Shown here in pieces: positions 31,976-42,518 of a stretch of 64,000 nucleotides of DNA (positions are counted from its first letter, which is position 1; every line of letters starts with the position of its first letter). The DNA is taken from the NCBI RefSeq assembly GCF_000234665.1, contig NC_018324.1, positions 615,501 through 679,500 of the forward strand. The letters run 5' to 3'. Both the position numbers and the translations under genes were made by a program. Source of the DNA: Leishmania mexicana MHOM/GT/2001/U1103. Its lineage: Eukaryota; Euglenozoa; Kinetoplastea; Trypanosomatida; Trypanosomatidae. Below the pieces are notes generated by a model that was given only the letters and a program-made list of their open reading frames with translations, did no database searches and was not told the origin of the DNA.

Positions 31976-34822
31976 CTACGCCTCTGCGACGGACTCATCC
32001 GCAGATGGGTGAGTCGTGGAGCGCAGTACGTCGATGGAGCTTCTCTGCACAGTCTCGTTGGTCAAGAGCTCTGTGCGATTCGTGTACTCTCGCAGCAGCA
32101 ACCGCTCCACGGCATCCCACCACTCCCTAGGATGCACCATTCTGCACGTGGTGGTAGACACCGAAGTTGACGGAGAGGCTCCTGCACGCGCGACGGCGAC
32201 AAAGACAGAGCCGGTGGCTGCAGCGAGAGGCTGTGGGCCAGCACTGCTGTCTGCATGCCGTCGCATTGGTGATGGCAGGAAATCCTGCAAGAGATACGAC
32301 GGGCCGCCAGGAGCAAGGTGTGATTCGAGACCCCGTCTCACCCGCATCGGCAGTAGCGGTGACGGCAACAAGGGGCCAGTCTGGTACGCCGCGTCAGCGT
32401 CACCAGATGTACCGCCCTTCCTGCCAGCGGCGGTCACAAGCGCGTCGATTCCCGTCGAGGAGATAAACTCACACCAGTAGGGCCCGACCTCATCTGCGCT
32501 GGAGGCCAGCCGCCGGCTCCACTCCGCCGCGAGGGCGGTGCCTATCGCGCTACCGTACCATGACGCCGTGTGTGTTGACCCGCACGTAGGATCAGCGCCA
32601 CCAGTGCACGGCGCCGTCTTCGCAGGAGCATGGCAGAGAGCTTCAGTGGCAGGATTCGCGAAGCCGTCGCGCATGAGTCCCGCCGTGGGCGTTGCACGCG
32701 GCAGCGACAGCATTGATCTCGACACACCCGCCGGTGACGGCCTCTGACTTGGCGTACGCGCTGCAGCCATAAGACTGCATTTTTGCTCCCCCAGCGCCAC
32801 AGGCAGCACCGATTCGGCTGCACAGCCGCTGTCGTGAACCGCTCCAATAAGGCACCGACGCAGCTCGGTCGCAGCGCACGCGACGCGTCCAGCCACCAGA
32901 GGCCTGCACGTTTTCATGGCTGAGGTGGTGGTAAAGCAGGACAAGTCGGCGTCCCCTCGCGCTAGCCCTTGGTAGTGGAACCCGAGGTTCAGAAGCGGAG
33001 CCACTTGCGCTGCAAAGAGGAAGCCGTGCACGCGCAGCTCCTGTTCCATTTCCAGGGTGCTGCTGCGGATGTCGTGGAGGTGCTGCACGGTGCACCGCAC
33101 ACTTGGATCGACAATACGCGGCTGTCGCAGAAATGTCAAGGCCGACGCGAAGGCCTTGGCGTAGCTCAACGAGCAGGCATCCTTGGGTGCAGTCTCTGTG
33201 GGCACCATCTGAAGCTGGCCTGGAGGCGCGGCAAGTGCACCCGCCTCAGCCCCCAGTACTCCAGCAGCGTCGTATCCTACGCGTCGCCCATCTGTGCCGC
33301 TGTCGAAGAGGGGCGAGGCAGGGTGCAGCGACGACGCCTTCAGCTCCTTGAGAAGACGCCACTCCTCCGGGGAAAATAAGAAGCGGTACTCGCCTAGACG
33401 CAGAGCCGCGTCGATGTCGAAGTGGCCGCCATCCTCCTCCGTGCCATCAAGCCAGCCGCTACCGACGGCCTCCAAAAGGCGCGGGCCCGGTTGCGCTGGT
33501 GAGCCCCAGCCCTTGATGTGCCGGTCGACGGTGGCGGTCGCGGAGCAGGGCGACGACTGTGGTGGCAGCGGTGACGCCACTGCGTCACCGCGCACCGCAG
33601 CACCATCTGCTGTGGCGCTAGTCAGCGGTGATGAGGATGTCGCGGTACCCCAGATCACGGGTAACGTCTCCCCTGACAACAGACCGTGGTGCGTGTACAG
33701 AGGGATGCGCCGAATCGACACACCGGCGTCCCACATACGCGAGTCGTTGAAGAAAGTCTGATGACAGCAGACCAAGAAGACAAAGTGCCGCCGCAGAAGA
33801 TCTCGACGCTCCACGGCTTCCTGACGGCACAGCACCTCGCGCAGTTGTCGGTCGTTGATGTGCCGAATCGACGCGGCACAGTGCAACGTTGTCTGGCACG
33901 CCAGGTCGAGTATGCTAGCGGTGGTCTGCTGAAGCAGCTTCACTCGGCGCGCCTCGACAAGGCGACTGCTCGCGCACATGCGCAGCGACGCCTGAATGCA
34001 GCAGAGAGCAGCGTCCAGCTCGGCGGCGCGAATGGGATCGAACTCGTAGCTTGGCCGTACGCTGCTATAGATAGAAAGATGCCGTTGTTGAAGCTGGCGC
34101 GTCTGTGCCCAGCGCCTGAGGGCCTGCTGTATGAGCCGTGCGGCTGTGCCTTTGCGCAGTTGCTCAGCCCGCTCTTTGCGGTCGACCTCCGCACGAACCC
34201 GGCGCAAGAATCGCGACTCTAACAGAGGGGCAGCGTCGGCATGCACATCTTCAGCGCTCAGGTTGCCTGACATGCTCAGGGACACGGGTGTCACAGGGAC
34301 AGACCGTTGGAGGTACCGGTGCATCAAGAACCAGCGCACAGCGCGCTGCACGCGATTCAGCGCAATCTCCTCAGAAATGCTGCGCACTGACCGCGAGGCG
34401 TGCGTTGAATGTCGCAGAGCGGTGATTGACACCACTGGCCCACCACGAGCTGTGGCGGAGGAGGCGTGGCGGCGGGCCGAGGGCAAGGCAGACGCAGCGC
34501 CATGACGGCCACGAGCAACCGAACGTGTCCTCATCGATTTGTGAGAGCGAGAAGACGCTGCGGCTGCGTGATTCTGTTCATGATGAGGCGCCTTCTTTGA
34601 TGGCTGGCGTGCACGCGAATGAGCTGAGGCGGCATCCGAGGTGGCGGCAGGCATCGCGGACGAGTGCGGCGATGAGGTGATCGCCGCCACGGTGGCGTGC
34701 AGAGAGCTATGCCCTGGCTCATTTGAGGTGCGATTGCAGAGCTGCTGACGCTTGGAGGAGCCGTCTCTGCTAGCGAGGATTCTATTTCGAGGCCGGGACG
34801 CAGCTACAGCCAAAGATGACAT
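31976..34822 (-). CDS. Hypothetical protein with three IQ-like helices
   Basis: A 948-residue protein that I do not recognise. The N terminus is Ser/Ala/Arg/His-rich and basic. Three amphipathic segments resemble IQ (calmodulin-binding) motifs: NRVQRAVRWFLMHRYLQR at about 156-173, ARLIQQALRRWAQTRQLQQR at about 229-248, and CIQASLRMCASSRLVEARR at about 275-293. The rest is largely disordered and Ala/Ser/Pro-rich with scattered aromatic patches, e.g. EYRFLFSPEEWRLLKELK. Such a layout is common in trypanosomatid cytoskeletal or flagellar proteins, but that is a guess. The frame is open up to an ATG at 35098 (1040 residues). I prefer the ATG at 34820-34822 because the extra 92 residues are Cys-rich and their first codons translate a CT-repeat splice tract, with an AG just after it. 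Confidence 0.7.
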   Translation of the reverse strand: MSSLAVAASRPRNRILASRDGSSKRQQLCNRTSNEPGHSSLHATVAAITSSPHSSAMPAATSDAASAHSRARQPSKKAPHHEQNHAAAASSRSHKSMRTRSVARGRHGAASALPSARRHASSATARGGPVVSITALRHSTHASRSVRSISEEIALNRVQRAVRWFLMHRYLQRSVPVTPVSLSMSGNLSAEDVHADAAPLLESRFLRRVRAEVDRKERAEQLRKGTAARLIQQALRRWAQTRQLQQRHLSIYSSVRPSYEFDPIRAAELDAALCCIQASLRMCASSRLVEARRVKLLQQTTASILDLACQTTLHCAASIRHINDRQLREVLCRQEAVERRDLLRRHFVFLVCCHQTFFNDSRMWDAGVSIRRIPLYTHHGLLSGETLPVIWGTATSSSPLTSATADGAAVRGDAVASPLPPQSSPCSATATVDRHIKGWGSPAQPGPRLLEAVGSGWLDGTEEDGGHFDIDAALRLGEYRFLFSPEEWRLLKELKASSLHPASPLFDSGTDGRRVGYDAAGVLGAEAGALAAPPGQLQMVPTETAPKDACSLSYAKAFASALTFLRQPRIVDPSVRCTVQHLHDIRSSTLEMEQELRVHGFLFAAQVAPLLNLGFHYQGLARGDADLSCFTTTSAMKTCRPLVAGRVACAATELRRCLIGAVHDSGCAAESVLPVALGEQKCSLMAAARTPSQRPSPAGVSRSMLSLPRATPTAGLMRDGFANPATEALCHAPAKTAPCTGGADPTCGSTHTASWYGSAIGTALAAEWSRRLASSADEVGPYWCEFISSTGIDALVTAAGRKGGTSGDADAAYQTGPLLPSPLLPMRVRRGLESHLAPGGPSYLLQDFLPSPMRRHADSSAGPQPLAAATGSVFVAVARAGASPSTSVSTTTCRMVHPREWWDAVERLLLREYTNRTELLTNETVQRSSIDVLRSTTHPSADESVAEA

Positions 34823-35416
34823 CAAGTCATTCGCGGCTCCGTGATTACAGTACGGATAGCACGTGCACGCGTGCGGGATAATGGGTTGGGGGTCCCCCGC
34901 GAAGGCTGCAAGCCTTGTCCTTGGTATGCTGTGCTCGACAAGCATGGAGAAGGGGGAGAGAAGAGGCAAATGTGGACAAGTGAGCATGCGACAGGCACAC
35001 ACGCTGCAAGATCGACACGGCCTCTTGGCTGAGAGGGGGGAGCTCTTGCGCATCACCGATTCGAGCAGGCGTACATAGAGAGAGAGAGACGCGCACATTT
35101 CTTAGAAGCTCAAAACGCCCGGTTGATTCGCTTGCACCTCCGCTTGGCATCCAGATGCAAGCTCACCAAGCCGCCCGGGACGGAAGAAGCATGCGTGCGA
35201 GCGGCAAAGGAAGCACCGCGTCGCACGAGTCCGCCCGTGTCTGTGAAGCATATTGTGATCTTCTCTCGAGTTAACGACGTTGCGGAGAAGGCGACGGTGT
35301 TCGCTCAAGAGACAACGCACACGAACACGCAAAGCCTGTGCTCTCACACAGGCAGACATTACTTGCAGCCTGTATACCAGCACTCCACAAAAAAGTACTC
35401 GCGGTGCACACCTCTC
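34823..35416 (-). other. Spacer: probable 5' UTR of the IQ-like gene and 3' UTR of ATP23
   Basis: No separate gene seen. The reading frame of the IQ-like gene continues to 35098 and could be coding if an earlier start is used. The CT repeat (complement of about 35074-35090) looks like a splice tract. Confidence 0.5.
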
Positions 35417-36343
35417 TCACAGCTTCAGCGTGCCATTTGCGAACTGACTGTCGCCGTAGCTCCCAAGTGCATAGATGGGTGCTGCGAAGGGCTCGTAGTC
35501 GGAGTAGCACTTCTGAAACACCGTGTCCACCGCGCGCTCAGAGAAGCCGCGACACACTGGATTGCGATCGACCGCCATGACGGCACGGCGGCGAACGCAC
35601 TTCTGCCCACCCTCGAAGAAGTTGAAGCGCCCCTTCCGCATCTCTTGGCCGACAAAACAGTCACCGCTAAGACGTGCCGCGCGAATCTCGCTGCAGGCCT
35701 GATGCACGCAGTCGGAGCTTTCAATCACACCTCGAGCATCATCGAAGGCATGGACAAGCTCATGGCGTATGTTGCGCTCCACCTGCTCCAGCACCGGCAG
35801 CTGCGATCCAGCGAGGAGGCGCTGCAGCTGTGATGGCGTGGTGGTTGCGGATGGCGAAGATGCCGCCGCCGCAGTGGCATCCGATGTCGTCGCTGACGAG
35901 GCCGCGCGCTCGTTGACCCCCTTGTCCTTCCTTAAGAATGCCGCTGCGTGCTTTGTGTTGAAAAGACGAGTAATGTGATCCTCCAGTAGCACGACATCTT
36001 TGGCCTGGCAGTCGGAGCGAGCACTGCGCCACATATACCCCGCAAACACTCGATCTGGGGTAAGTCCTATCGCGGGGTTACAAGAGGCCTCACCACGTGG
36101 GACAACGGGTAGGCACTTGATGCGGTCGCGCAGGAAGGGCTTGCCGGTGATCTCTTCAATACTCTGAATCATGTACTGAACCGTGTTCACGTGGCGCAGA
36201 ACGTAGTCTACGGCGGCCTCGCAGACATCGTGCGGGCTGTAGAGCGAGTCGACACGCGTCACCTTCTGTGCGTCTGTTTGCGCCGCCGCTGGACCAGCAT
36301 CAGTTGCCACGGAGGAGGACGAGGACGAGGAGAGCGAACCCAT
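35417..36343 (-). CDS. ATP23: Mitochondrial inner-membrane metalloprotease ATP23 (peptidase M76)
   Basis: A 308-residue M76-family metalloprotease. In yeast, Atp23 matures ATP synthase subunit 6 and helps assemble the F0 sector in the intermembrane space. The zinc site HELVH is at 194-198, followed by AFDD and the family block HQACSEIRAARLSGDC, and then a Cys-containing stretch ending AVDRNPVC. The N terminus has a run of eight Ser. An Ala/Ser/Thr insertion at about 146-172 splits the domain just before the active site and is absent in typical family members. There is no clear cleavable presequence, as in yeast Atp23. The start is the ATG at 36341-36343 (MGSLSS); a long pyrimidine tract at about 36430-36500 with AG at 36383 supports it. 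Confidence 0.92.
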   Translation of the reverse strand: MGSLSSSSSSSVATDAGPAAAQTDAQKVTRVDSLYSPHDVCEAAVDYVLRHVNTVQYMIQSIEEITGKPFLRDRIKCLPVVPRGEASCNPAIGLTPDRVFAGYMWRSARSDCQAKDVVLLEDHITRLFNTKHAAAFLRKDKGVNERAASSATTSDATAAAASSPSATTTPSQLQRLLAGSQLPVLEQVERNIRHELVHAFDDARGVIESSDCVHQACSEIRAARLSGDCFVGQEMRKGRFNFFEGGQKCVRRRAVMAVDRNPVCRGFSERAVDTVFQKCYSDYEPFAAPIYALGSYGDSQFANGTLKL

Positions 36344-36731
36344 ATGAGCCTCGACGGGAATAATGGGTGTGTGATTGGGCCTACTCGGATGTGGTACGAG
36401 AATGTGTTGAGCACGCAGCCGCAGGCGAGAGGAAAACGAAACGAAACGCACGAAAGGGAAGCGAGCCGCGTTTGACGAGAGAAGGAGCGGTGGGGCGAGG
36501 AGGAGAGCGCGAGATCCAAGAGACGGGTGAAACGCAGACGGTTCGGGAAGTCGTGGAGACAGAGATGGCAAGAAGAGAGAGGAGCATTAGGCAGAGGCAG
36601 AGGAGAAAAAAAAAGAACCATAGGTTACTCGTTTCGTCTGGTTCTTATCGCTGCTGCCATTCTTTTTTGTTGTTGTTGCTGCGGCGTGCTGCATAAGTAG
36701 TGGCCCGACAACTGGGCAGTCATGGTGGGTG

Positions 36732-36786
<55 letters not shown>

Positions 36787-39007
36787 ATGTGTGTTGTTTC
36801 ATCTGAAAAGGAGCCTACGGTGAAACTGATGCCCGCACACACGTGGATTATGTCAATAACAAACGAAAAAAAGGGGGTGTGCGAAATCTGGAGGTGATGT
36901 TCCCTTCCTCGTCAGAGAGAAAAAAAAGAGAGTTCGGGGGGAGGGGGGGTAAAGAGATGGTGTTGAGAGCGCGTGGATAGATGATCCACATCAACAGTGC
37001 ATGCGTACGCACCAAAACCAAACAGAAACACTACACACAACAAAAACGCGCGCATGAACTGCCATCAGCGAAAGAAGAGTGTGGGAACAGCGGCGGCGAA
37101 AAAAAAACTGAAACAAAACCCCCAACAGCAACAAAGAAAAGCACGAGCAAGGAGGAAGGATGATGAACAGGAGACGCCGCACACACGCACATACGCACAT
37201 ACACCAGCAACATCACGCGACCAAAAACGCGTGAGTGCAACAGAAAAAGGGCAAACATAAAAACTAAACAACGGACAGAACGAACAAAAAAAGTGCAAGA
37301 GACGATGGCCCCGACGTTACCGACGACACGAAACAACCAGCAACAGAAAAGGCAACAACAAGAGAGGATGAGAGAAGAGCAGTCAGCGGAGCAATCGACG
37401 CAAGAAAACAAAGCCATAACTGGGACACACAAAAGAGAAGTACACTGTCGATAAGCGCGTACACGTACACGTGGAAGCGTACCACCACACGCTCGCGCGC
37501 AGCAACGCACATGGAAGCACGTGATGAACTCTTTTCTCAATAAGACGCAAAGATAAAATGAAAAGTAGTAACTACTACTGCTACCGCTAGCCTGCTCCTC
37601 TTGCTCAGTTTCGCGTAAGTAGGTCAGATGTGCTTGCGGATATATGTAGATGAGTATCGCTTCTTGGATGTAAGTGGAGCAGGCGGCCGAGAAGCAGGTG
37701 CCGTACATACCAACCGACAGGCTGCTCTATTCCCATTCCAATCCACTCGAGGAACACAACACTACAGCGACACGTTCGCCGACCTGTGGCGGCGGTGGCA
37801 GAATTATCTAAACCTGTAGTGGCGCCGTGTCTCTTCCTTTTGGTTGCTTCGCGGATGTGCGTGCTGCTCATTTTCATTTCTTTTTTTTCGCACCGTCTTG
37901 GTTGCATGCTTTTTGTTTTGTTTTTTCTATGTCTCTTTGCCGTCTGGATATTACGTGGAAATCACAAGGCACACACATACCCAAGAAGAGGAGGAGGGGG
38001 GGGGGCAGAGGGAGAGAGGGACACTAGAGAGGAGGGGGAGGACGAGGAAAGAAGGAAAAAGGGGATCGTGTGTGTGTGTGTGTGTCCAGCGGCATGGCAT
38101 TTGTCGCGCTGCGCCACTTGCGCGCTTGCGGAGTATCGATAGAGTCCCTCACTCATCCCATCCCTTTGCCACCCCGCATCAATGAAACTGGGTGAGCATC
38201 AAGGAAGAAGAAAATGGAGGGAAAAGAGCACACATCAGCTCCTCGTCGCTGGCTCAATGTAGACGGGTGCGAGTCTGTGTCGTGGCGTACGCCCATCCTC
38301 CAAAAGATGAAATCAGAACACCCGCAACAACAAAACGAAGCACAAACAACAACAAAAAAGAAATATACGGAACATCTAAGACGTTGATGATAGACAGACA
38401 GACAGACAGAGAGAGACCCGCACGTTAGCGGAAGAACCAAAATAGAGAGAGGAAAGGAAGGCATAAAAAAAAGGCACCGACGGAGGGAGGAAGAAGAGGG
38501 TAAGCCATGGCAGGCGCCAGCACACACGTAGACAGAGATACAGACACATACTTGGAAGAGCAGGGGATGAGGTGCTGCAGCCTGCTTTTCTTATACGCCA
38601 CCAGCAAGGGTGATATGTGAAACCGCCGAATGCGCGCACGCAGTCACACGCGTGAAAAGAAAACGATCGGCTCAAAAGCAGCAAAGGCACATTGAAACAA
38701 AACAAGAAGAGAGGGAGAGAGACGACAAACAGTGACAGACAGACACGCCAAAGTGAGAGGGGTCCCGTGTGCGTGCGGTGCGGCCACGGGAGAACCACAC
38801 CGAAAAGTGGGGAGGGATAAGCAGCGACGCGCTTCAGCAGAAGGACGTGTGTCATAGAACGGAGAGGCCCTGATCACCGCCACTTTCCCATCCCTCTGTC
38901 TCTCCTTCGTCAATGTTCCTCCCGTTTTTGGGGGAGGGAAGGGGGGTCAGCCTGCTCTTCGAAAAACCTCTGCCTCCTCAGATGCAGTACTCCCCTTTAT
39001 ATGCACC
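36344..39007 (-). other. 2.7-kb spacer: ATP23 5' UTR and 3' UTR of the disordered hypothetical gene
   Basis: No gene seen. Holds a long GT microsatellite (36735-36785) and purine-rich tracts. One CATAGAAA octamer occurs on the coding strand (complement of 37924-37931); it matches the S-phase mRNA octamer of trypanosomatids, but a single match is weak evidence. Confidence 0.55.
36735..36785. repeat. (GT)25 microsatellite
   Basis: Uninterrupted GT run of about 51 nt, the longest dinucleotide repeat in the window. Confidence 0.95.
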
Positions 39008-40648
39008 TCAGCGCGCGAACTGCATCCATTCGCTGTCGTCTGTGCTGTTGTTGTTCGCGGTCTGGTACGATGCGGAAAACTCCGTGTACTTGCTAGGAAA
39101 CGCTGTCATCCCCGCCACCCCGGCACCGTCAACACCACCGCCACGACGACAGCTTTGACTAGTCGGCTGAGAGACGCTATTGCCTTCGTTGTTCTTTGCC
39201 GACTGCATCACCATGAGAACAACACGGCGCAGCTTCTCAAGGCCTTCCTCGCTGTCCTCGTCGTGGTCGTCTTCGAAGAGAGAGGTGTTGAAGAAGGTGC
39301 TGTAGTCCACCGGCTGGGACGCCTTTGCCTGGGCGCCGCGGCGATTCGTCACGAACTCCAGTGCATTGAACTCGTCCGCCTTCCTGTTCCCTGCTGTGGG
39401 CGTGTCTGTCTCAGCACTGCCGCCACCGCTGAACAGCGTGCTAATGAAGTTGCGCACGTTGGCCGCTGCGCGCGCCTCGTCCTTCTGTGCCTGTTGCATG
39501 GTCGGCCTCGAGATGGATTTGGCAAACTCGGTCGCCAACGGCGACGCCGAATGCGCCGGCTCGCCGCTAGCGAGACTTAGAGGCTCCGGTCCCCAGACTG
39601 GGGACGTGGCATTCACGGTGCTCGGCGCGAGGCTTGCAGACTTGCTCGACACCATGGGTATCTCCTGCACAGGCCTCAGCAGCGGTGTGACTACCGCAGG
39701 CGCGTCCTCGCCAACTGGCACCAGCGGATGTGTCATTGTCCTCGGCTCGCGGCGCGTAACCGGCATCGCTTCGGGTGCCGCGGCCTCGACACTGCTTACC
39801 GCAGCGTCGCGTAGTGGACTCGCCGTGACCGGCTTGGGCGGCACCGGGATGAATGCTGTGGATACCGTCGCCGTCGAGGAGGTGGCCTGGTGCTGCGGGC
39901 TGCGTGGTGGGGTCGACAGAATCGGCGCAGGCGGTGCGTTTCGGAATGCCTCCAGCGTCGGCGCAGTGCTGCGGAAGCGAGAGGTAAAGGAGAGATCGCT
40001 CCAGAGCGGCTTCGACTCGCGGCTGAAGACGGCGTCGATGGAGGCCGGCGGGGCCAGCAGCCGCGTCGATCCCGTCCTCGTCCTCGCCGGCAGAGGCACG
40101 CTGCTCAGCGCGTTCCATGTATCGCTCCCGAGTGCCATAGGACGCGGCGGCTCACGGAGGGGAGCCGCTGAGATGGTAGCATCCACCGCATCCAGCTTGG
40201 AAAGGTGCTCCACGGACAGCTGCGCATCCACAGGGAGGGCGCGCTGCGTTGGGGTGTCAAAGGCATCCAATGCCTTGGGCGGCGCAGACATCGGCGTGGA
40301 GGTCGCACTGCTCGCCTTTGGTGGCATCGCCGTCGACGAAACCGTGCTCGAAGAGCCGCGGTAAAACATGCTGAGGAAGCTCTTTCTGGCCGCTGGCGCA
40401 GGCGCATCAATGGCTGCCGGTGCCGCGAGAGGACGAGGGGCCGAAGGCTCAATGGCCACCGGCGCCGGTGGTGCAAGAGTGGGGCGTGCCGCGGCCACAT
40501 GCGGGCTTGCAGAAAACGAGGACATCCAGTCCGGGTTGCCGACAAGGTGCAGGTGGGAAAAGGCGCTAGGGTTCGGCGTAGTGCACGCGTCCATACTCCT
40601 TAGCCCCGCGGAAGGGATGTGAAAAGTCAGGTCGTTATCAGAAAGCAT
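39008..40648 (-). CDS. Hypothetical protein, mostly disordered, acidic near the C terminus
   Basis: A 546-residue protein without recognised domain. It is dominated by Ala/Pro/Ser/Thr-rich disordered sequence. Short more conserved-looking islands are the N terminus (MLSDNDLTFHIPS), PDWMSSF at about 40, ARKSFLSMFYRG near 90, AAANVRNFISTLFSGGG near 410, and DYSTFFNTSLFEDDHDEDSE followed by a helix (GLEKLRRVVLMVMQSAKN). Such short hydrophobic motifs in a disordered chain suggest an adaptor or scaffold, but no function can be assigned. The start is the ATG at 40646-40648; upstream sequence is Phe/Pro/Leu-rich leader over pyrimidine tracts. Codon use is clearly that of a real gene (GC-rich third positions). 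Confidence 0.8.
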   Translation of the reverse strand: MLSDNDLTFHIPSAGLRSMDACTTPNPSAFSHLHLVGNPDWMSSFSASPHVAAARPTLAPPAPVAIEPSAPRPLAAPAAIDAPAPAARKSFLSMFYRGSSSTVSSTAMPPKASSATSTPMSAPPKALDAFDTPTQRALPVDAQLSVEHLSKLDAVDATISAAPLREPPRPMALGSDTWNALSSVPLPARTRTGSTRLLAPPASIDAVFSRESKPLWSDLSFTSRFRSTAPTLEAFRNAPPAPILSTPPRSPQHQATSSTATVSTAFIPVPPKPVTASPLRDAAVSSVEAAAPEAMPVTRREPRTMTHPLVPVGEDAPAVVTPLLRPVQEIPMVSSKSASLAPSTVNATSPVWGPEPLSLASGEPAHSASPLATEFAKSISRPTMQQAQKDEARAAANVRNFISTLFSGGGSAETDTPTAGNRKADEFNALEFVTNRRGAQAKASQPVDYSTFFNTSLFEDDHDEDSEEGLEKLRRVVLMVMQSAKNNEGNSVSQPTSQSCRRGGGVDGAGVAGMTAFPSKYTEFSASYQTANNNSTDDSEWMQFAR

Positions 40649-40870
40649 TATGCTGGCAACGCTGCTTGCTTCCCAAAGGGCAGATACACAACGGAGGTGG
40701 AGAGTAATGAGTGGCGCCGCGAAAAAAAAACAGCGAGTTGAGGGGAGACAAAGAGGCAAAAGGAGGGGGTGATGAGGTGCACAACAGACAAGCGCAAAAA
40801 AAAAACCCGGAGAAAAAGAAAGAAAGTGGCAAGTATGACGGAAATCGCCGAGTGTGCCCAATGTCAGCAG

Positions 40871-40897
40871 GGGATGGAGGGAGGGGAGGGAGGGGGG
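40871..40897 (+). repeat. G-run cluster, predicted G-quadruplex
   Basis: Runs of 3-6 G separated by one or a few bases on the plus (template) strand. Confidence 0.65.
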
Positions 40898-41162
40898 CGC
40901 TCAGCAAAAGGAAAATAATAATAATAAAGAGCGAGCGAGACGGAGATGATGGTGGAGTGCCAACAACAAAAAAAAGAAGATCGGCGAAAAACGACAGCGA
41001 CACACACAAACACAAAAATAAAATAAAAACGAGGTGAAATAAGACCGGAAAAAAAAAGGGAAGCCGCAAAGAGAAAAATGGACAAAAAAAACCGGAAAAA
41101 AGTCACCACAGTCACGCACGCACACACACACACACACGTGCTCACGTATTCAGAAGCAAAGA

Positions 41163-41182
41163 AATATATATATATATATATG
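41163..41182. repeat. (AT)n microsatellite
   Basis: Uninterrupted AT run of about 18-20 nt. Confidence 0.9.
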
Positions 41183-42518
41183 TCACGACGAAACGACAAC
41201 TACTTTATGGGGGGAGGCGGCTTGAGATTAGGTCTTTGTTTTTATGCCAATCCCCTTTTTTTGTCCTTGTTCTCGTATACTCAGCGATACCTCTACCTAC
41301 GTTTCCCTACTTCAACACTGATGTAGACACGCCGACACAAACCCGCAAGTTGCACGGCACCTTGTTCGAAAATGCACCTCCCTCTTTGCGTGTTGTCAGC
41401 TGAACTTGTACGTGCGTCTATGCCGTCCTCCTTTGCTGACTTCGCGCGGGTAAGCACGCACGTGCGGTGGAAAGACAGGCTTGTGTGTTTGTGTGTGGGT
41501 GTGCTTAAGAGACGATCTCATGAGAGAAACCGCCACACACACACAGAGAGAGAGGTGAAGGAAGTACGGAGGAGGAGAAGTGCGTTATGTCTGCCCCTTC
41601 CCTCCTGCCTACCTGTTTCTTCCTTGTCTGTCTTCGACTTGTTCCTTTTTTTAAGTGAGGAGAAGCTAGAAACGAAAGCGCAACGGTGGGAAAAAGAAAT
41701 GGAACGTGTGTCGTCGGTCTGTGAGGAGGGGAGGGGGGAGGAGGGGACGACTGTGGAAGAAGCGTCGAAACACAAGAAACAACAAAGAAAACGAAGACAC
41801 GCGTGGAGGCGTGAGGGACTACCCGGTTACCGTGGTGTGCGTTCGGTTGCTGCACGTGAATGCTTTGATGACTAACACTTAGGAGAGGAAAAGCGGTTGT
41901 GGTCGGCATCGCGGAGGTGGTAGAAAGTGAGCGAGAGAGAAGTGAGAGGACAGTCGACAAACCCATCCGGAAGAGGCACACGGTGAGCGAGACCGTTCAC
42001 AGGGAATGCTTCGCGGCATTGACCCGCCCCCTTCCCCTCCCCCCACCACCAAAAAAAAACCATGTGGCTCCGCACATGTCTTCCGTGATGGCATACGCAC
42101 GAAGATTGGTCGGCCAAGAAGCGAGAGACACACAGGGAGCGAAAACGCTCGCGAGGAAAAATCACCGCTTCTGGGAGTGGGAACGACCGAAAAGTATAAG
42201 TCCTGTTGAGCAGCCCACATGCATGGGCGTGCCTCCCTCAAGCATCTGAGGTACGTCTTTTTTTGTAGTTGTTGGTGTTTCGAGGTGTTTTGCTTCGCGG
42301 TTTATCCTCTACGCGCAGGGGTCACGGTGACGAGGCAAACACACTCCGGGAGGTGAGGGGACACGCCAACGATAACAAAAAAAAAGAAGGTAGCAGCTCA
42401 CGCGACAGACGCCAACGTAGACATCCATACAGAAAGGAAAAGCAGCCCTACGAACCTCGTCAGAGACACCGCTGACACGCAGTCTGAACGCCGTCCGATG
42501 ATTTGCAGCGGTAGCTGC

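Larger units (their letters stand above)
40649..42518 (-). other. 1.9-kb spacer: 5' UTR of the disordered gene and GPI2 3' UTR
   Basis: No gene seen. G-run cluster at 40871-40897 and an AT microsatellite at 41163-41182. Confidence 0.6.

Noticed and set aside
34823..35098. 92-residue N-terminal extension of the IQ-like protein
   Set aside because: Cys/Ser-rich, begins inside a CT-repeat splice tract, with an AG shortly after. Left out of the CDS but not excluded.
37924..37931. CATAGAAA octamer on the coding strand, like the S-phase mRNA element
   Set aside because: Only one copy seen; functional sites usually need at least two and chance occurrence is likely in this much spacer.
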